The position numbers were made by a program, and so were the translations under genes. Shown here in pieces: positions 1-10,853 of a DNA stretch of 64,000 nt. Below the pieces are notes generated by a model, which did not search any database, was not told the origin of the DNA, and saw only the letters and a list, made by a program, of their open reading frames with translations. Source of the DNA: Phaeosaccion multiseriatum (lineage: Eukaryota > Ochrophyta, other classes); contig OZ218955.1 in assembly GCA_965112735.1 (NCBI GenBank), forward strand, positions 868,001-932,000, written 5' to 3'. Each line of letters begins with the position of its first letter. Position 1 is the stretch's first letter.

Positions 1-3000
1 AGGGGATATATTCAACCATGTAAGTGTTGATTGAGTGAGTGGGAGAGTGAGTGCGTGAGTGGGTGAGTGAGTGGGTGAGTGAGTGGGTGGGTGGGCCTTA
101 GTGAGTGACTGAGTGAGTGACTTAAGTGACTGACTGAGACGCACCCCGCTTGACAGTGGAGCCCTCCCCTCCTTCGCTTCCTTGCACATGCCTGAAATGT
201 GTACCACAGGCCAAAACCATTCGCGCCATGGGGGAAGACCCCGGCATGAATAAGGAGGAGTTCCTGATGAAGCTCAAGAAAGAGACGCGCACAGGCCACG
301 ATGGAAAGATCAGGGACAGGATGATACGGGTGGGTTGTTGTTTTTTTCTTATTGTTGTTGTTGTTGTTGTTGTTGTTGTTTTCGTTTTTGTTTTTGTGTC
401 CCTCACCTCGGCCCTTTATCAATACACAATTGTGTGTAACCGTATCCTCCTCCCCTCCCCTCCCTTACCCCTGTTCCTCCCCTCCCCACCCCCTCTCCCT
501 CTCTCCTTTCCCCTCCAATGCAAACAATGAAAGGTTGAGCACGACCTCGCTCTGTCCATGGGGCGGTCTCTAAAGTTCATGGGAACTGACCAAGAGATGA
601 GTGCTTTAGGCAGGGCAGCTCCGAGGCTCGGCAGCAGGCTGCACATCGGGGGAGTGGGGGATGGCGACGGGACACTGGAGGAGGGAGAGGGAGCTGCCAA
701 GCTCGACATGGCGGTACGTGTGTGTGGGCGATGGATTGATGGCAGTTGGTGGGTGGGTGGATGGATGGATGGATGGATGGATGGGTAGGTAGATGGATGG
801 ATGGATGGATGGGTGGGTGGGTGGGTGCGTGCGTGGGTGGATGAATGGATGGGTGGATGGATGGATGGCAATGGATGGATGGCAATGGATGGATGGTGAG
901 AGGCGATGGGATGAGTCGTCAAGTCAAGTCAAGTCAAGTAAAAGTGCCATTAGGTGCGTCCAACCCTTCATCCCACCTCCTTCCCTTCCTCCCTCCCTCC
1001 GTTCCTGCCGGATTGTCCGTCTGCGGATATCACTCTTCCTTCCTTCTTCACACCCCCTATAGAACATTCCCCCGGAGGTACTGCAAGAGGTGTACATGGA
1101 CATGGTGGAGAGAGACGAATCGAAGCGGAGAATGATGAAGGAGAGCGGGCTCGATCCGGACAGGGACGAGCGGAGGAAGAACACCCTCCTGCGAAGCATG
1201 CGAACGTACGACCCCAAGTACCACGAGACGTGGGTGAAACTCTGCAGCGGCCTTCCCAGCCTCGCGGTGAGTGAGCTTGGGTGTCGGGATGAGTGAGCTT
1301 GGGTGTCGGGATGAGTGAGTCTAGGGGTCGGGATGAGTGAGTTTGGTTGGGTGTCGAGACAAGTGAGCTTACTTGGGTGTCGCGAGGAGTCAGTCTGGGT
1401 ATCAAGATGAGTGAGCTTGCTTGGTATCGGGGTAAGAGAGTTTGGTTGGGTGTCGAGATGAGTGAGTTGGGTGTCGAGATGAGTGAGTTTGGCGGTCAGG
1501 ATGAGTGAGAGCTTGCTTGGGCTTACGCTCGAAACTGAAACTTTTGTGTTTGCCCCTCTACCTCCGGACTGTCCGGCTGGGCGGGCAGGAGGTGCAAGCG
1601 CGTGATAATCGCCGAAAGAGAGCGTCCCAGCTTCGAGCCATAGCGCGCAAGAAGGAGAGGATGCAGCGGCAGGAGGAGGAGGAGGAGGAGGGAGGGACGG
1701 TGGGGGGCGAGGAGGACGACAACGACGAGGAGGAGAAGGAGGAAGAGGAGGCGACGGGGGCGAAAGACCGGCAGCTACTGAGGGGAAGGGGTCACGTGAA
1801 AGGCTCGATCGACGTGGCTTCAGATGACGCTGTTGATGTGAGCGGCGACGGCAGCAGCAGTGGGGGTGGCTCTGACACTGTAGCTAAGGAAAGAGAAGAT
1901 TACGAGAAGGAGGAGGAGGAGGAGGAGGAGGAGGAGGAGGAGGAGGAGGATGATGATGATTTTGAGGAGGAGGAGGAGGAGGAGGAGGAGGAGGAGGAGG
2001 AGGAGGAGGAGGGGGATTTTGATTATGACGATGAAGACGAAGTCGGCGACGGCTTTGATGAATTCGACGTCCAAGCATACGAGGAGGCGGAGGAGGAGCT
2101 GCGGCTGCAAAGGGAAGAGCAAGGGCAACTCACCCAAGCCCAGATGGATGCCGCCGCAGAGGCGTTTGTGGCCGCGATGGAGGAGGGGGTAGGAGACGAC
2201 AACCCCATGATGACGTTCGAGCAAAGGGCCGAGATTGCTATTCGAGTGGCGGCCAAGGCGGCAGGGGCGGGAGAGGGCGTGGAGGGGGCGGAGCTACTTG
2301 CTGCCAACGCAGAGAGAATTATCGCCGGTGCTGTTGGAGGAGAAGGAGGAGATGGCCGTGGCAGTACAGGTCGTGTGGGCGGCACGACGACGAAAGTGAT
2401 GCCTTGGGTGAATGCAGCGCAGAATAAGGAGATGCAGGCGGACATGCAGCAGCAGTGGCAGGAGGCGGAGGAGCAGTATGAGCAGTACGAGCTTTTTGAG
2501 AAGTATGCGCAACAGGCGGAGGAGGAGGAGCGGCGGTATCGGAGCAGCGAGAAGGCGCCTCGAGCAGCAGGGCAAGAAGGAGTCGGGCGGGAGGTGATGG
2601 ATGTGTCTACGGAGAGGAGGGGGGGCGACGAGGACGTAGTACCACGACAACTTGGGATCGCGGAGCTGGCGGCTGAGGCCCAAGCGCGGGGGGTGATGGA
2701 GGGTGTCGACATGCGATCTATGGGAGGGTATGTGTTAGGGGATGAGGAGGAGGAGGAGGAGGAGGAGGAGGAGGGGCGGGGGGCTGTTGCTAGCGATGCT
2801 GCGATTGCTGCCGCCCAGGCTGCCATCGCGGAGGCGGGGCCGTGGGATGGCGAAGGGGAGGATGAGATGGTACGAAGGCTCGCGCTTTGGATGCAGCAGG
2901 AGGAAGCTTTGTTAGACGAGCAGAATGCTCTCTTAGATGAAGAGTTGGCGGCTATGGAAGAGGAAGATAGACGTATGGAAGAGGAAGATAGAGCGATGGA

Positions 3001-3040
3001 AGAGGAAGAGGCGAGGCAGGGGGAGGGAGGGGGAGATTAA
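1..3040 (+). CDS. Unknown acidic, Glu-rich protein (5' end outside window)
   Basis: I do not recognise the family. Exons read from splice signals and phase: 1-19, 210-329, 534-713, 1063-1266 and 1589-3040, all joined in phase 0, so the first exon lies upstream of the window. The N-terminal visible part is a charged, soluble sequence ([19 protein letters not shown]; later [18 protein letters not shown]). The last exon encodes a basic stretch ([18 protein letters not shown]), then long Glu and Asp runs from GAG repeats around 1911-2012 and 2740-2775, with Gln/Glu-rich helical segments between them (about 2430-2560). Ala/Glu-rich coiled coil is likely; no membrane segment or signal peptide is visible. 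The stop TAA is at 3038-3040. The Glu runs vary easily by GAG slippage. A nuclear or RNA-associated role would fit the charge pattern but is only a guess. Confidence 0.7.
20..209 (+). repeat. GTGA-type tandem repeat at intron 5' end
   Basis: The intron opens with a GTAAGT donor at 20 and is followed by about 90 bases of GAGT/GGGT repeats. The same pattern recurs in the intron at 714-1062 (GGAT repeats, 745-900) and in the intron at 1267-1588 (a roughly 22-base GTGAGCTTGGGTGTCGGGAT unit, several degenerate copies). Confidence 0.7.
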
Positions 3041-4794
3041 TAACGATTTACAGTGGGTGGTGAAGAGAAGGAGGAGGGAAGAGGAGGAGGAGCCATTGTA
3101 GGCAGGACAAAGGAAGCTGGCGATGGACGAGCCACCGAAGGCCAACGTAGGAAGATGCATGTGGAGGACAGGCTGAGCCAGCCCATGGGAGGAGTAGAGC
3201 TTGGGGGAGAGGCCTAGCTCAGGGGAGTAGAGGGAAGGGGCGCGAAGAGGGTGTGTTCGTGCACCATCAGCCAAGCCGGTAGAGGGTAGAGAGACTCGTA
3301 GGTAGAGAAGCGATCGCCGAAGAGAGAGAGGGGCTGGGAGCTCGCTCGCCTCGCGCCGCAAAGGGGTTGGCGACGACTATTCCGCTGTACTCTCAACCGT
3401 CTCTCTCTCTGTGACCAAGGCACGGGGTGTCTACACAGGACGATGGAATTGCATTAATCAGAGCTTAAGGAGAAGGGGGCGGAGGTATGTATGGCAGAGT
3501 GGAGGAGGAAGGGTAGCGTGTAGGAGGAGGACGAAGGCGGAGACATGGTATGGGTCGGCAGCTATTCGTCAGATTCTCGAAGAAAGGTAGGAAACAGCAC
3601 AAACAGTTTGCCTTGGCGAGGGAGGAGAGAGTGGGAGGTGTGCAAGAGACTGGCTTGCATCACACTCGCTGCTAGCAGGCCAGCCCCCACCGCATGATTC
3701 GATTGATAGGCCCGGCGTTGTGATGAGCCCTTTCGCGCTGAGGGCAGAGACCGGCCGACTCTCTCCGTCTCCTCCGCTTACAGGGGTAGAGCTTTACAAG
3801 CCTTTACTCAGGCAAACCTTTGGGTCGGAGTGGATTCCTCCGTATAGCCTATATGTTTAATCAACAGTGCATAGTTTCCCTTCCTTTACCTTCCCCCCCC
3901 CCCCTCTGATGAGCACACACTAAACAGCGTACGTGAATTTTGAGGAGGAGGAGAAAGGAGGGGTCAGGGAGTGAAGAGAAGGAAAAAGGATGGGACAAAA
4001 GGGCGAACCAGAGCTGTCGGGGGATACATGATTATCTAAGCTACGCAGATAGGCGGCCGGTTCATGTCCTTTTACAATGGGGGGAGGGGGCACTACATTG
4101 TCAATTGTCAAGCACAAAAGCAACTTCCCCGAGGGGGAAGTGGGCGTTAAAACAGCAACACTCCCATGTAAAAAATCTTACCGCATAGCTGCCCTCTCGG
4201 CTAATTGGGGGCATAACTAGGGCCTGTCGTTTGTCTCAGCTACCCTCTCAGCTATTTGGGGGCACACAACTAGGGCCTGTTGGTTGTCTCGCGGGTTATA
4301 GTGCTCAAAGAATCGCTTGGAAGAGGTAGCCAGCCCAAGTTCCTGTTCACTCTAAAGGAGATGGAGAGGCTGAGGAGGCTCTCACCAAGAGCCCAGGTGC
4401 GTGGCAACGGTGAGGCCGTGAATAAACCCGCGTGAGCGATAAGCAGCAAAAGACTCTCGATGTTGGCTGTCCGATTGTCAAGTTGTCAGCTCAGCCACTG
4501 ACATCCTTTGCATCCTCACATGGGACATACACCACTTATCGACTGACCAACCCTCTCCCTACCTCGCTTGGACTCGCTCGCTCTGCCCTCCTGCACTCTG
4601 CCCCTAGGCCAACCGTCTCTATAACAGGCTGGAGAGGGCGGCCATAAGCGCCGAGGTGAGCGGCGAGACGAAAGCTTTATTCACGATGTTACCGCTCGTC
4701 GCGGGGCTTAGCGCGCTCTCGCTCGCTCCCAGCAGCCACGCTCCGTTCCATCCGACTGCTGTATCCGCGTACCACGACGCTCTACGACGTCTCT
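3041..4794. other. Intergenic region, no gene seen
   Basis: No convincing coding sequence on either strand. Open frames here are short and lack family motifs or splice continuity. The stretch holds a C run near 3892-3905 and the two-copy repeat at 4187-4290. An upstream exon of the following ankyrin gene could lie near 4656, where an open frame begins with a hydrophobic N-terminus, but I could not join it in phase. Confidence 0.5.
4187..4290. repeat. Two-copy imperfect tandem repeat, about 52 bp
   Basis: Copy 1 (4187-4237) and copy 2 (4238-4290) both run from AGCT.CCCTCTC through CTA.TTGGGGGCA and AACTAGGGCCTGT to GGTTGTCTC or CGTTTGTCTC, with a few substitutions and a two-base length difference. 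Function is unknown. Confidence 0.85.
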
Positions 4795-5703
4795 ATGTCT
4801 CACCAGGACTCGCCCAACCTCACTCAGGCCCGCTCTCCCTCCCTCCTCCCTCCCTCCCCCCCTCGCTCGGTCTGCCTTCAGGCTCATCACCTCTGTGACA
4901 CCATCGAGAGAGGGCGAAGTCGAGGCAGAATCAGAGCAGCTCTGAGGGCATACGTCGCTGAGCAAGGAGGGAAGAGGGCTTGCCTGGAGAAGGCCATCAA
5001 TGATGATGGATTCACGCCGATGGTTCTCGCTGTGCTGGACAGGCCCGACGTTGTCGACCTTCTGCTCGAGGAGGGAGCCTCTCCGAACACACGTGCAGGC
5101 TGCCAGGACGACTCCCCCCTTGGCATTGCTTGCTACCACGGCAAGGGCGAGGTGGTGGATAAGCTGCTCTCCGCAGGTGCAGCAGTCAACACACCAAGCG
5201 GGCGAGGGGACTTGTTGGCCCTTCAACAGGCTTCCATGGAGGGCCACGTTCACCTTGTGCCAAAGCTACTTGCAGCTGGAGCTGACCTTGAAAAGCGTGA
5301 TCGACAGGGGTGGACTGCGCTGCACCATGCCGTCTTTTGGGGCAGGCTCTCCGTTGTTCGGAAGCTTGTCGCCGCTGGGGCACGCGTAGATGCAATGACT
5401 CCCGAAGTGTGCACCTTGATCGGTCCCGGAGGTATGTCGCCCCTGTGTATGGCACGCTTCCTTGAGCACTGGGCGGTGGAGCACGCACTGCTCTCGGGAC
5501 GTCGAAGCTCTTCGCCATTTCCGCGATATGTAACCACAGCAGTTCAGGCCTGCTCGCTCCTGCTGAACCCGGTGCAGCAGTTGCTTCACCACAGCAGCGT
5601 CGAAGAGTTTGCGGTTGAGAGGGTCGTCCACGCCCACAGCGAGCTTCACCAAGGACGGCAGCACGGGGATGGTCCCGAAGGAGCGCTGGTGAGGAGGGCA
5701 TGA
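4795..5703 (+). CDS. Ankyrin-repeat protein
   Basis: About 302 residues with at least four ankyrin repeats. The clearest units are GFTPMVLAVLDRPDVVDLLL, the unit around LGIACYHGKGEVVDKLLSAG, and GWTALHHAVFWGRLSVVRKL. Such repeats are protein-binding scaffolds; the partner is unknown. Residues 1-30 are encoded by a pyrimidine-rich stretch that ends in TTCAG at about 4881. This could equally be an intron, so the true N-terminus may begin at GCTCATCACC after that acceptor, with an unseen upstream exon. The last 100 residues leave the ankyrin consensus. The opposite strand at 5266-5871 is also open and superficially plausible, so the C-terminal boundary is uncertain. A related but broken ankyrin gene lies at 29919-30990. 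Confidence 0.65.
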   Translation: MSHQDSPNLTQARSPSLLPPSPPRSVCLQAHHLCDTIERGRSRGRIRAALRAYVAEQGGKRACLEKAINDDGFTPMVLAVLDRPDVVDLLLEEGASPNTRAGCQDDSPLGIACYHGKGEVVDKLLSAGAAVNTPSGRGDLLALQQASMEGHVHLVPKLLAAGADLEKRDRQGWTALHHAVFWGRLSVVRKLVAAGARVDAMTPEVCTLIGPGGMSPLCMARFLEHWAVEHALLSGRRSSSPFPRYVTTAVQACSLLLNPVQQLLHHSSVEEFAVERVVHAHSELHQGRQHGDGPEGALVRRA

Positions 5704-6394
5704 GCTAGCAAGCTTCCAGAGAGATGAAATGCCTGAACTGAAGCCCTCTTCTCGGCGTAAGAAGAGGCAGGAAGTAGCTCGGTTCTGTAAGTTGCTAAGG
5801 CGAGTGGCTGCGCGCATCATTCCGAGGAGCGGAGCAACGATGTCGGGCACGATCGATGAAGAGAGCGACACAGCGCCATGGAATGAATGCAGACGAGCAG
5901 AGCTTGGGGAGAAGTGCGCAGGTAGTAAGGTGCGGTCGGGTAGGAGGGGGTTGACGGGGGGAAGGAGACGGAAGGCGACAACAACAGGAGCGAGGCGAAG
6001 CCAACGTGTGGGGTACGAGACATCTGGAGGGCATGGGGACAGGCTCTAGAAGGAGAGTGAACCCGCGCAGAGCACAGTAGCCTGATAGGGGAGGGGAAGG
6101 GTAGCAGGGCCTCTGCCTTTCGAGGCAGGCTTAAGGTCTGACCGCTCCTGCCAAACTACCTCTGCCATCGCTCGGGCACAGAAAAGGTTGATCGAAGTCT
6201 GAGGCTCGCGGTATTTGAATAGATATATAAGTTTTAATAAATAGAATGGTTTCGAGAGGGAAGGCGATTGTTCCTATGCACCACTATTACTCTCTCCACA
6301 AGAACTCGAGCTAAGGCTTCCCTCTTGCTGAGGCGGGGCCGCACTGCCCCTTTCTGCTAGAAATGATCTCGCTCGGACGAAGAAAGAGGGGCAC
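5704..6394. other. Intergenic region, no gene seen
   Basis: Short overlapping open frames occur on both strands, none with recognisable motifs. An AT-rich stretch at 6215-6250 (TATATAAGTTTTAATAAATAGAA) could include polyadenylation signals for a flanking gene. Confidence 0.4.
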
Positions 6395-6855
6395 CTAAGG
6401 GGTTGGGGCAAGGACGGCCGCAGCGCAGCCAGCTTGGCCGCCGGCGTAGCAGGCAGCGAATGACGCCCCTCCAAGAGAAGCGCAGGCAGCTTGGAGTGTT
6501 GCGTAGCACGCAACGACACCTGAGGATGCGGAAGACGGAGTGAAAAGCTTTTCTTCAATAATCATGCAGCGCTGACACTTTCCACTCACCCGGTCCCGTG
6601 GCGAGGCAGGCCGTCCAGGAAGCGGCCTGACAGGCGCCGTAGCCCACCGGCCCGCAACCGAGAGCCACAATACTCTGGCATATGCCATACATCACAGGCC
6701 CAGCGGCAATGCGCTGGATAGTAGCACCGAGGAGCAGGACTGCGGGAGGGGAATGAACACAAAGCGAGATTAGCTAATGAGGGCGGGAAACGCGCTGTGC
6801 GAACGGGATGTCTCTGGCCTGTCCTCGCGTACTCACATGGGACAAAGAGCTTCAT
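6395..6855 (-). CDS. Small secreted Cys-rich protein, 97 aa
   Basis: Three exons on the minus strand: 6855-6837, 6739-6590 and 6519-6395. Both introns are phase 1 with GTGAGT donors. The product starts MKLFVPFLLLGATIQRIAAG, a clear signal peptide split by intron 1. A short mature domain follows, rich in Cys, Gly and Ala, with CYA and GGQAGC signatures: six or seven cysteines, including YGACQAASWTAC and CYATLQAAC. The repeated spacing of Cys pairs suggests two related halves stabilised by disulphides. It resembles small secreted Cys-rich proteins of unknown role that I recall from algae and animals, but I cannot assign a named family. It is too short and too split to appear as one open frame. 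It is transcribed away from the JmjC gene 210 bp away. Confidence 0.7.
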
Positions 6856-7065
6856 GGGGAGAGAGAGAATAAGAGGTTGCAGTGATACACTGTTGCACTG
6901 TACGGGAAAGTGGGCGTTGGAAAGATCACCCACCACTTGAAGTTCGAAGTGTTTGAAGTACCCGTTCAGGAGGTGTCGTGCGTGTTGGTCATTTGGATTA
7001 TTTGACTCACAGCGGGCATCCTTTCACTTTTTTTTTTTTCCCCTCTTGCTTTCTCCTCTCCTCCA
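6856..7065. promoter_or_regulatory. Divergent promoter region (Cys-rich / JmjC)
   Basis: 210 bp separate the two start codons, so both promoters must lie here. A T-run (7028-7041) followed by a pyrimidine-rich stretch precedes the JmjC start. No clear TATA box is seen. Confidence 0.5.
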
Positions 7066-8391
7066 ATGTTGCGGGCCTCTGTGAAGGTCTCGGCAGCAGG
7101 GAAAACCTTCGCACGAAGCGTGAGCACGACGCGGCTTGTAAGGAACAGGCCAGAGTCTTTGCAGGCCCCCGTCACTCTCGATTCGTTTACTCCATTCTTT
7201 CAGGAGAGGCGTCCCTGCGTGTTGCGAGGCCTGGCAAAAGAATGGCCTGCTGTGCAGCGATGGAGGGAGCTTGATTACCTCAGAGCAGTTGCATCTTCTG
7301 CAGGAGAGGCAGGCGCGATGGAGCCCTTCTGCAGGCTCGAAATGGGTGAGACTTGCAGGCTTTCACCCTGGCCTTGGGAGCTGAAGTCTGTGTGTGAGAA
7401 CAAGCCCTCCCCCATACCTGATTAATTTTCATTGTGTTGATCTTCCTTGTGTTTGGAGAAGCACCCTCTGTGTGGGGGGAGGCGACTCCCCCCTAAAAGC
7501 GATAATGCGGCTGACTTCTTTGGGCTGACTCATTGCTTCGCTCTTCCAGGCAAAGACTACAGTGACCCGGCACTGCAAGTGGTGGAGGCCCCCTTCCTCA
7601 GCTTTGTCGACTTCTTAGAGCTTGCCCGAGAGGAATGGGAGCAGCAGCAGCAGCAGCAGCAGCAGGAGCAGCAGCAGCAGGAGGAGGAGGAGGAGAGGGA
7701 GGAACCAGCAGTGGTGGGAGGAGGGGGGGGGAAGAGGGCAGGTGGCGGCAAGCAGACCCCAACAACCCCGCTCGTGTACCTGGCCCAGCAGCAGCTGTTG
7801 GAGGTGCTACCCGAGTTGAAAGGCGACATTTTCCCTCCTAACCACCTCATGGACGGACTGGGGAGGGAGCTTCTCGTCGAGAGAGAGAGAGCGGGGGACG
7901 AGGAAGCTCGCACCGCGCAGCAGCAGCAGCCACAGTACAAAACACGGGCAAAGGGTAATCTGCATGCCTGCAATGCGTGGATGGGTCCTTCGGGCACCAC
8001 GAGCTCTCTCCATCACGACCCGTACGACAACTTGCTGGTGCAGTTGGTGGGTCGAAAGCGAGTGCTCCTCTTTCACCCTCGACTCACGCCCTTCCTCTAC
8101 CAGGGAGGCGTTCGGGCAGCGCCAGCAGCAGGAGGAGGAGAGCGGGGCGCGCAGCAGCATTTTCAGATTCCTAAGGCAGCGGCGGCGGTGCTAAGCAACA
8201 CGTCAGCCGTGGACCCCCGGGCCCCCGATGCGTCCCTTCATCCTCTGTACCTGTCCTCGGCGCAGGGGGAGGCGCAAGAGGTGGTGCTGGAGGAGGGAGA
8301 CGCGCTCTACATTCCCATCAAGCATTGGCACTTTTGCGAGGCCCTGCCGACGGCTCCCATGTCTTTCTCCGTCAACTTTTGGTGGAGGTGA
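7066..8391 (+). CDS. JmjC/cupin-type 2-oxoglutarate oxygenase, probably mitochondrial
   Basis: Exons 7066-7345 and 7550-8391 join in phase 1, giving 373 residues. The N-terminus (MLRASVKVSAAGKTFARSVS) is basic, Ser/Ala-rich and lacks acids, like a mitochondrial presequence. The body has the JmjC (cupin-8) pattern: PCVLRGLAKEWPAVQRW near the start, then the Fe-binding HxD in SSLHHDPYDNLLVQLVGRK, and a distal His in the segment YIPIKHWHFCEAL before the closing FSVNFWWR. These residues bind Fe(II) for hydroxylation or demethylation with 2-oxoglutarate. The closest character is the KDM8/FIH-like group; the substrate is unknown. A Gln/Glu/Gly-rich insert (about 7638-7760) comes from CAG/GAG repeats and interrupts the N-terminal part of the domain. 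The key residues are intact. Confidence 0.85.
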
Positions 8392-8673
8392 AGTGAAGCA
8401 AGGGAGAGGGGGAGGGAGAGAGAGAGAGAGAGAAGGAGTCGTCAAACGGAAAGAAGGGATTAAAGCCGTCACTCAGTACAGTAGAGTTCCTGGGCGCGAC
8501 AGTAGACAGGCTCCGACGCGGAAGAATCAATCTCGACCATTGAGGCGGCGGCCACCAAGGGCACCAGCCAAGGCTGCTGCGTCGGAGTCGAAGGTTTATA
8601 TGGGATGTCAGCCCAAACAAAGAGCCATGGGGGGGGGGCGGCGGGGCGGGAAAGTCTCTCTTCTCCCTACTAG

Positions 8674-8725
8674 ACTGGACTGGGCTGGACTGGACTGGAC
8701 TGGGCTGGACTGGACTGGACTGGGC
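8674..8725. repeat. GGACT/GGGCT pentamer repeat
   Basis: About ten copies of CTGGA/CTGGG pentamers. It abuts the last LRR-like segment and seems to have overrun its 3' end. Confidence 0.85.
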
Positions 8726-8729
8726 GGAT

Positions 8730-9410
8730 ATGCTTCTCAGATTGGAGAGTTGCCCCAGTTCGCGCGGTATCGTCCCTGCAGAAGAGAGGAAACATCTTTG
8801 GTCACTCCAATAGGAGGCGAATTGGACACGAGGGTTGCTGCAACCACTTACCACTTACCGGAGAGTTGGTTGTGGCGGAGGTACAGAATTGCGAGATTGG
8901 CGAGCTGGCCAAGCTCCGGTGGAATTGTCCCTGTGGAGGAGAGAGAATGACTTGTTGGTTACCCGTTGGTCACACTCACATCAAGCAAGTGGAGTGAGGC
9001 CCAGGCTTTCAAACACTCACCAGACAGCATGTTGCCGCCGAGACTGAGTTGCTTAAGGACTGCAGAGTTGGCCAAGCTCCATCGGAACGGTCCCTACAAA
9101 TGTTGAGACGCCACCACAGCAGGAAGGTGAGATTGGAGAGAAGAAAGTTGTTTGGTCACACCAACAATGCCAAGTGGAGAGAGAATGACGTCGAGGCTTG
9201 CCACCACTTACCAGAGAGCTTGTTGTGGTGGAGATGCAGATGTGCTTAGATTCAGGAGTTGATCAAGCTCCGGTGGAATGGTCCCTGTGGACGAGAGAGG
9301 AAGATTTTTGCTGGTCACACTATTGCAGTGAATATCGAGCAAAGAAAAGAAAGGAGAGATTTAGCTCTATGAATGAATAACCAAGCTCCGGTGGAATGGT
9401 TCCTGCAAAG
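8730..9410 (-). pseudogene. Decayed leucine-rich-repeat exon array
   Basis: Five LRR segments read on the minus strand, each starting after an AG acceptor with GGAC-ATTCC (GTIPPELGQL): near 9405 (truncated), 9284-9212, 9093-9021, 8930-8859 and 8775-8730 (truncated). The 8930-8859 unit is exactly 72 nt and encodes a full 24-residue plant-type repeat, GTIPPELGQLANLAILYLRH followed by NQLSG. The units at 9284 and 9093 are both 73 nt, with one extra base that breaks the frame. Each full unit ends at a GTAAGTGG or GTGAGTGT donor, and the introns between units are related (GTGTGACCAA near the middle, pyrimidine-rich end). One-repeat-per-exon LRR arrays are known in brown algae such as Ectocarpus. 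Here the frameshifts and truncations indicate a dead copy. Confidence 0.7.
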
Positions 9411-9583
9411 AGGAGGGCAATGTATTAGTTGCGTGCCACTCGGCGGCGACGCCTCCGATTTCTTGGAGCAGCTTCCTCCCTCATCCCTCATTTAGAATCA
9501 AGGAAGGGCAGTGCCCATTGGCGGCAGCACGAGCGACTCTCGTCTTACCAACGAGCCCATCAAGCCCCAGATTCAAGAATTTT

Positions 9584-9650
9584 CGATAGCGCGCTATCGG
9601 CCGCCGGCCGATAGCGGATAGCGGATAGTGGATCAGGCGTTGATCAAGCC
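9584..9650. repeat. Palindromic dispersed element, copy 1
   Basis: Contains CGATAGCGCGCTATCG (9584-9599), a perfect inverted repeat with 10-nt arms CTATCGGCCG/CGGCCGATAG (9594-9614), and GATAGCGGATAGCGGATAG followed by ATCAGGCGTTGATC. The GATAGC ladder and GCG(T)CAGG end resemble the copies near 27772 and 39664. Confidence 0.6.
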
Positions 9651-9851
9651 CGCCAAAAAAATCGTTGGCTTATTATTGAACCGCCCTCGGAGCTCTGCGG
9701 TTTCGCTTTGACGATTTGAGAAAGGGGTCTTTGTACGTGGGAGAAGAACGAGGGACGGTCTCATTCGTATAGGACATGACACGGAAGAGCGACTAAGGGC
9801 AAAGTTAAGGTATGCAGGTCTCAATGCCGCAGTAGCAATCACCGACGAGGC

Positions 9852-10797
9852 ATGGAGAGTTGTCTTGAGGAGGGGAGAATGAGGAGGGGAGAAAAAGTGG
9901 GAATGAGCGGAAGACGACGGGTGCGCAAGCGTGAAGAGTCATCCGCCGTGGTAGTCGAGAAGCAGAAGCCGACTTGTCGGCGGCGGAGGGGCAAGAGGGT
10001 GAGGTCTGGGGTGGTGGGACGCCTCCCGAGGGCCATGGTCGTGGGAATGGCCCTGCTCGCTTCCATCCGCTCTCCGGCTGATGCCAGGGAGGCTGACGCC
10101 ACAAACGAAGTGTGTACGAGTGCATCGCTGCCATCGTGGACATCAGAGCATGGAAATTTGCATATGGATGGAGAGCGCTTTCATCTCAAAGGTGAGTGGT
10201 GTCCTGAGACGTTGAGTGAGGCTGAGGTCCCTCTCCTCATTTCTCTTGAGACCTCCCTCTCTTGGGTTCCTCTTGAGTTGGCAGGGAGGGGAGCAAGTCT
10301 GGAGCTACGGTTTCAGCAAGTTGAATGTAGATTATTGGGAAAGGATCTCGATTGAGGAAAGGGGGTTGGCCCTCGGACAAGACGAGGCCAACGCGGACGG
10401 GGAAGAAGTATGGTACCTACGCAACCCCTTTCCTCCTCTCACCAGAGCATGAACAACACCGATTCAATCCCTCCTTGCATATGCTGCTGCTGATCCTACT
10501 CCCTCCACCTCACTCATCCTTCTTGTAAAAAAACAGGAGTGAGCTGGTTCGGGTTCGACACTGATCTCTACGTTATCGAGGGGCTCGCCGATGGTGGCAA
10601 CATCGCAGGATATCTTGAGTTTCTCGTCGAGAATAAATTCAACGCCCTTCGGGTGCCCATTTCTTTGGAGTTTGCGCTTAACCCGGACACCTTGACAGCT
10701 CCGTACACGTGTGGGGAATTGGATTGTACTGTGCAGTGGCCCTGGGTGGCGAAGGGTTGGGACGTGCTGCATGAGCTGTTCTCTAGGGTAGGTTCAA

Positions 10798-10853
<56 letters not shown>

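Noticed and set aside
5266-5871. Minus-strand gene opposite the ankyrin protein
   Set aside because: The frame is open and partly protein-like, but the plus strand has clear ankyrin consensus in the overlapping part. No start, splice or family support was found.
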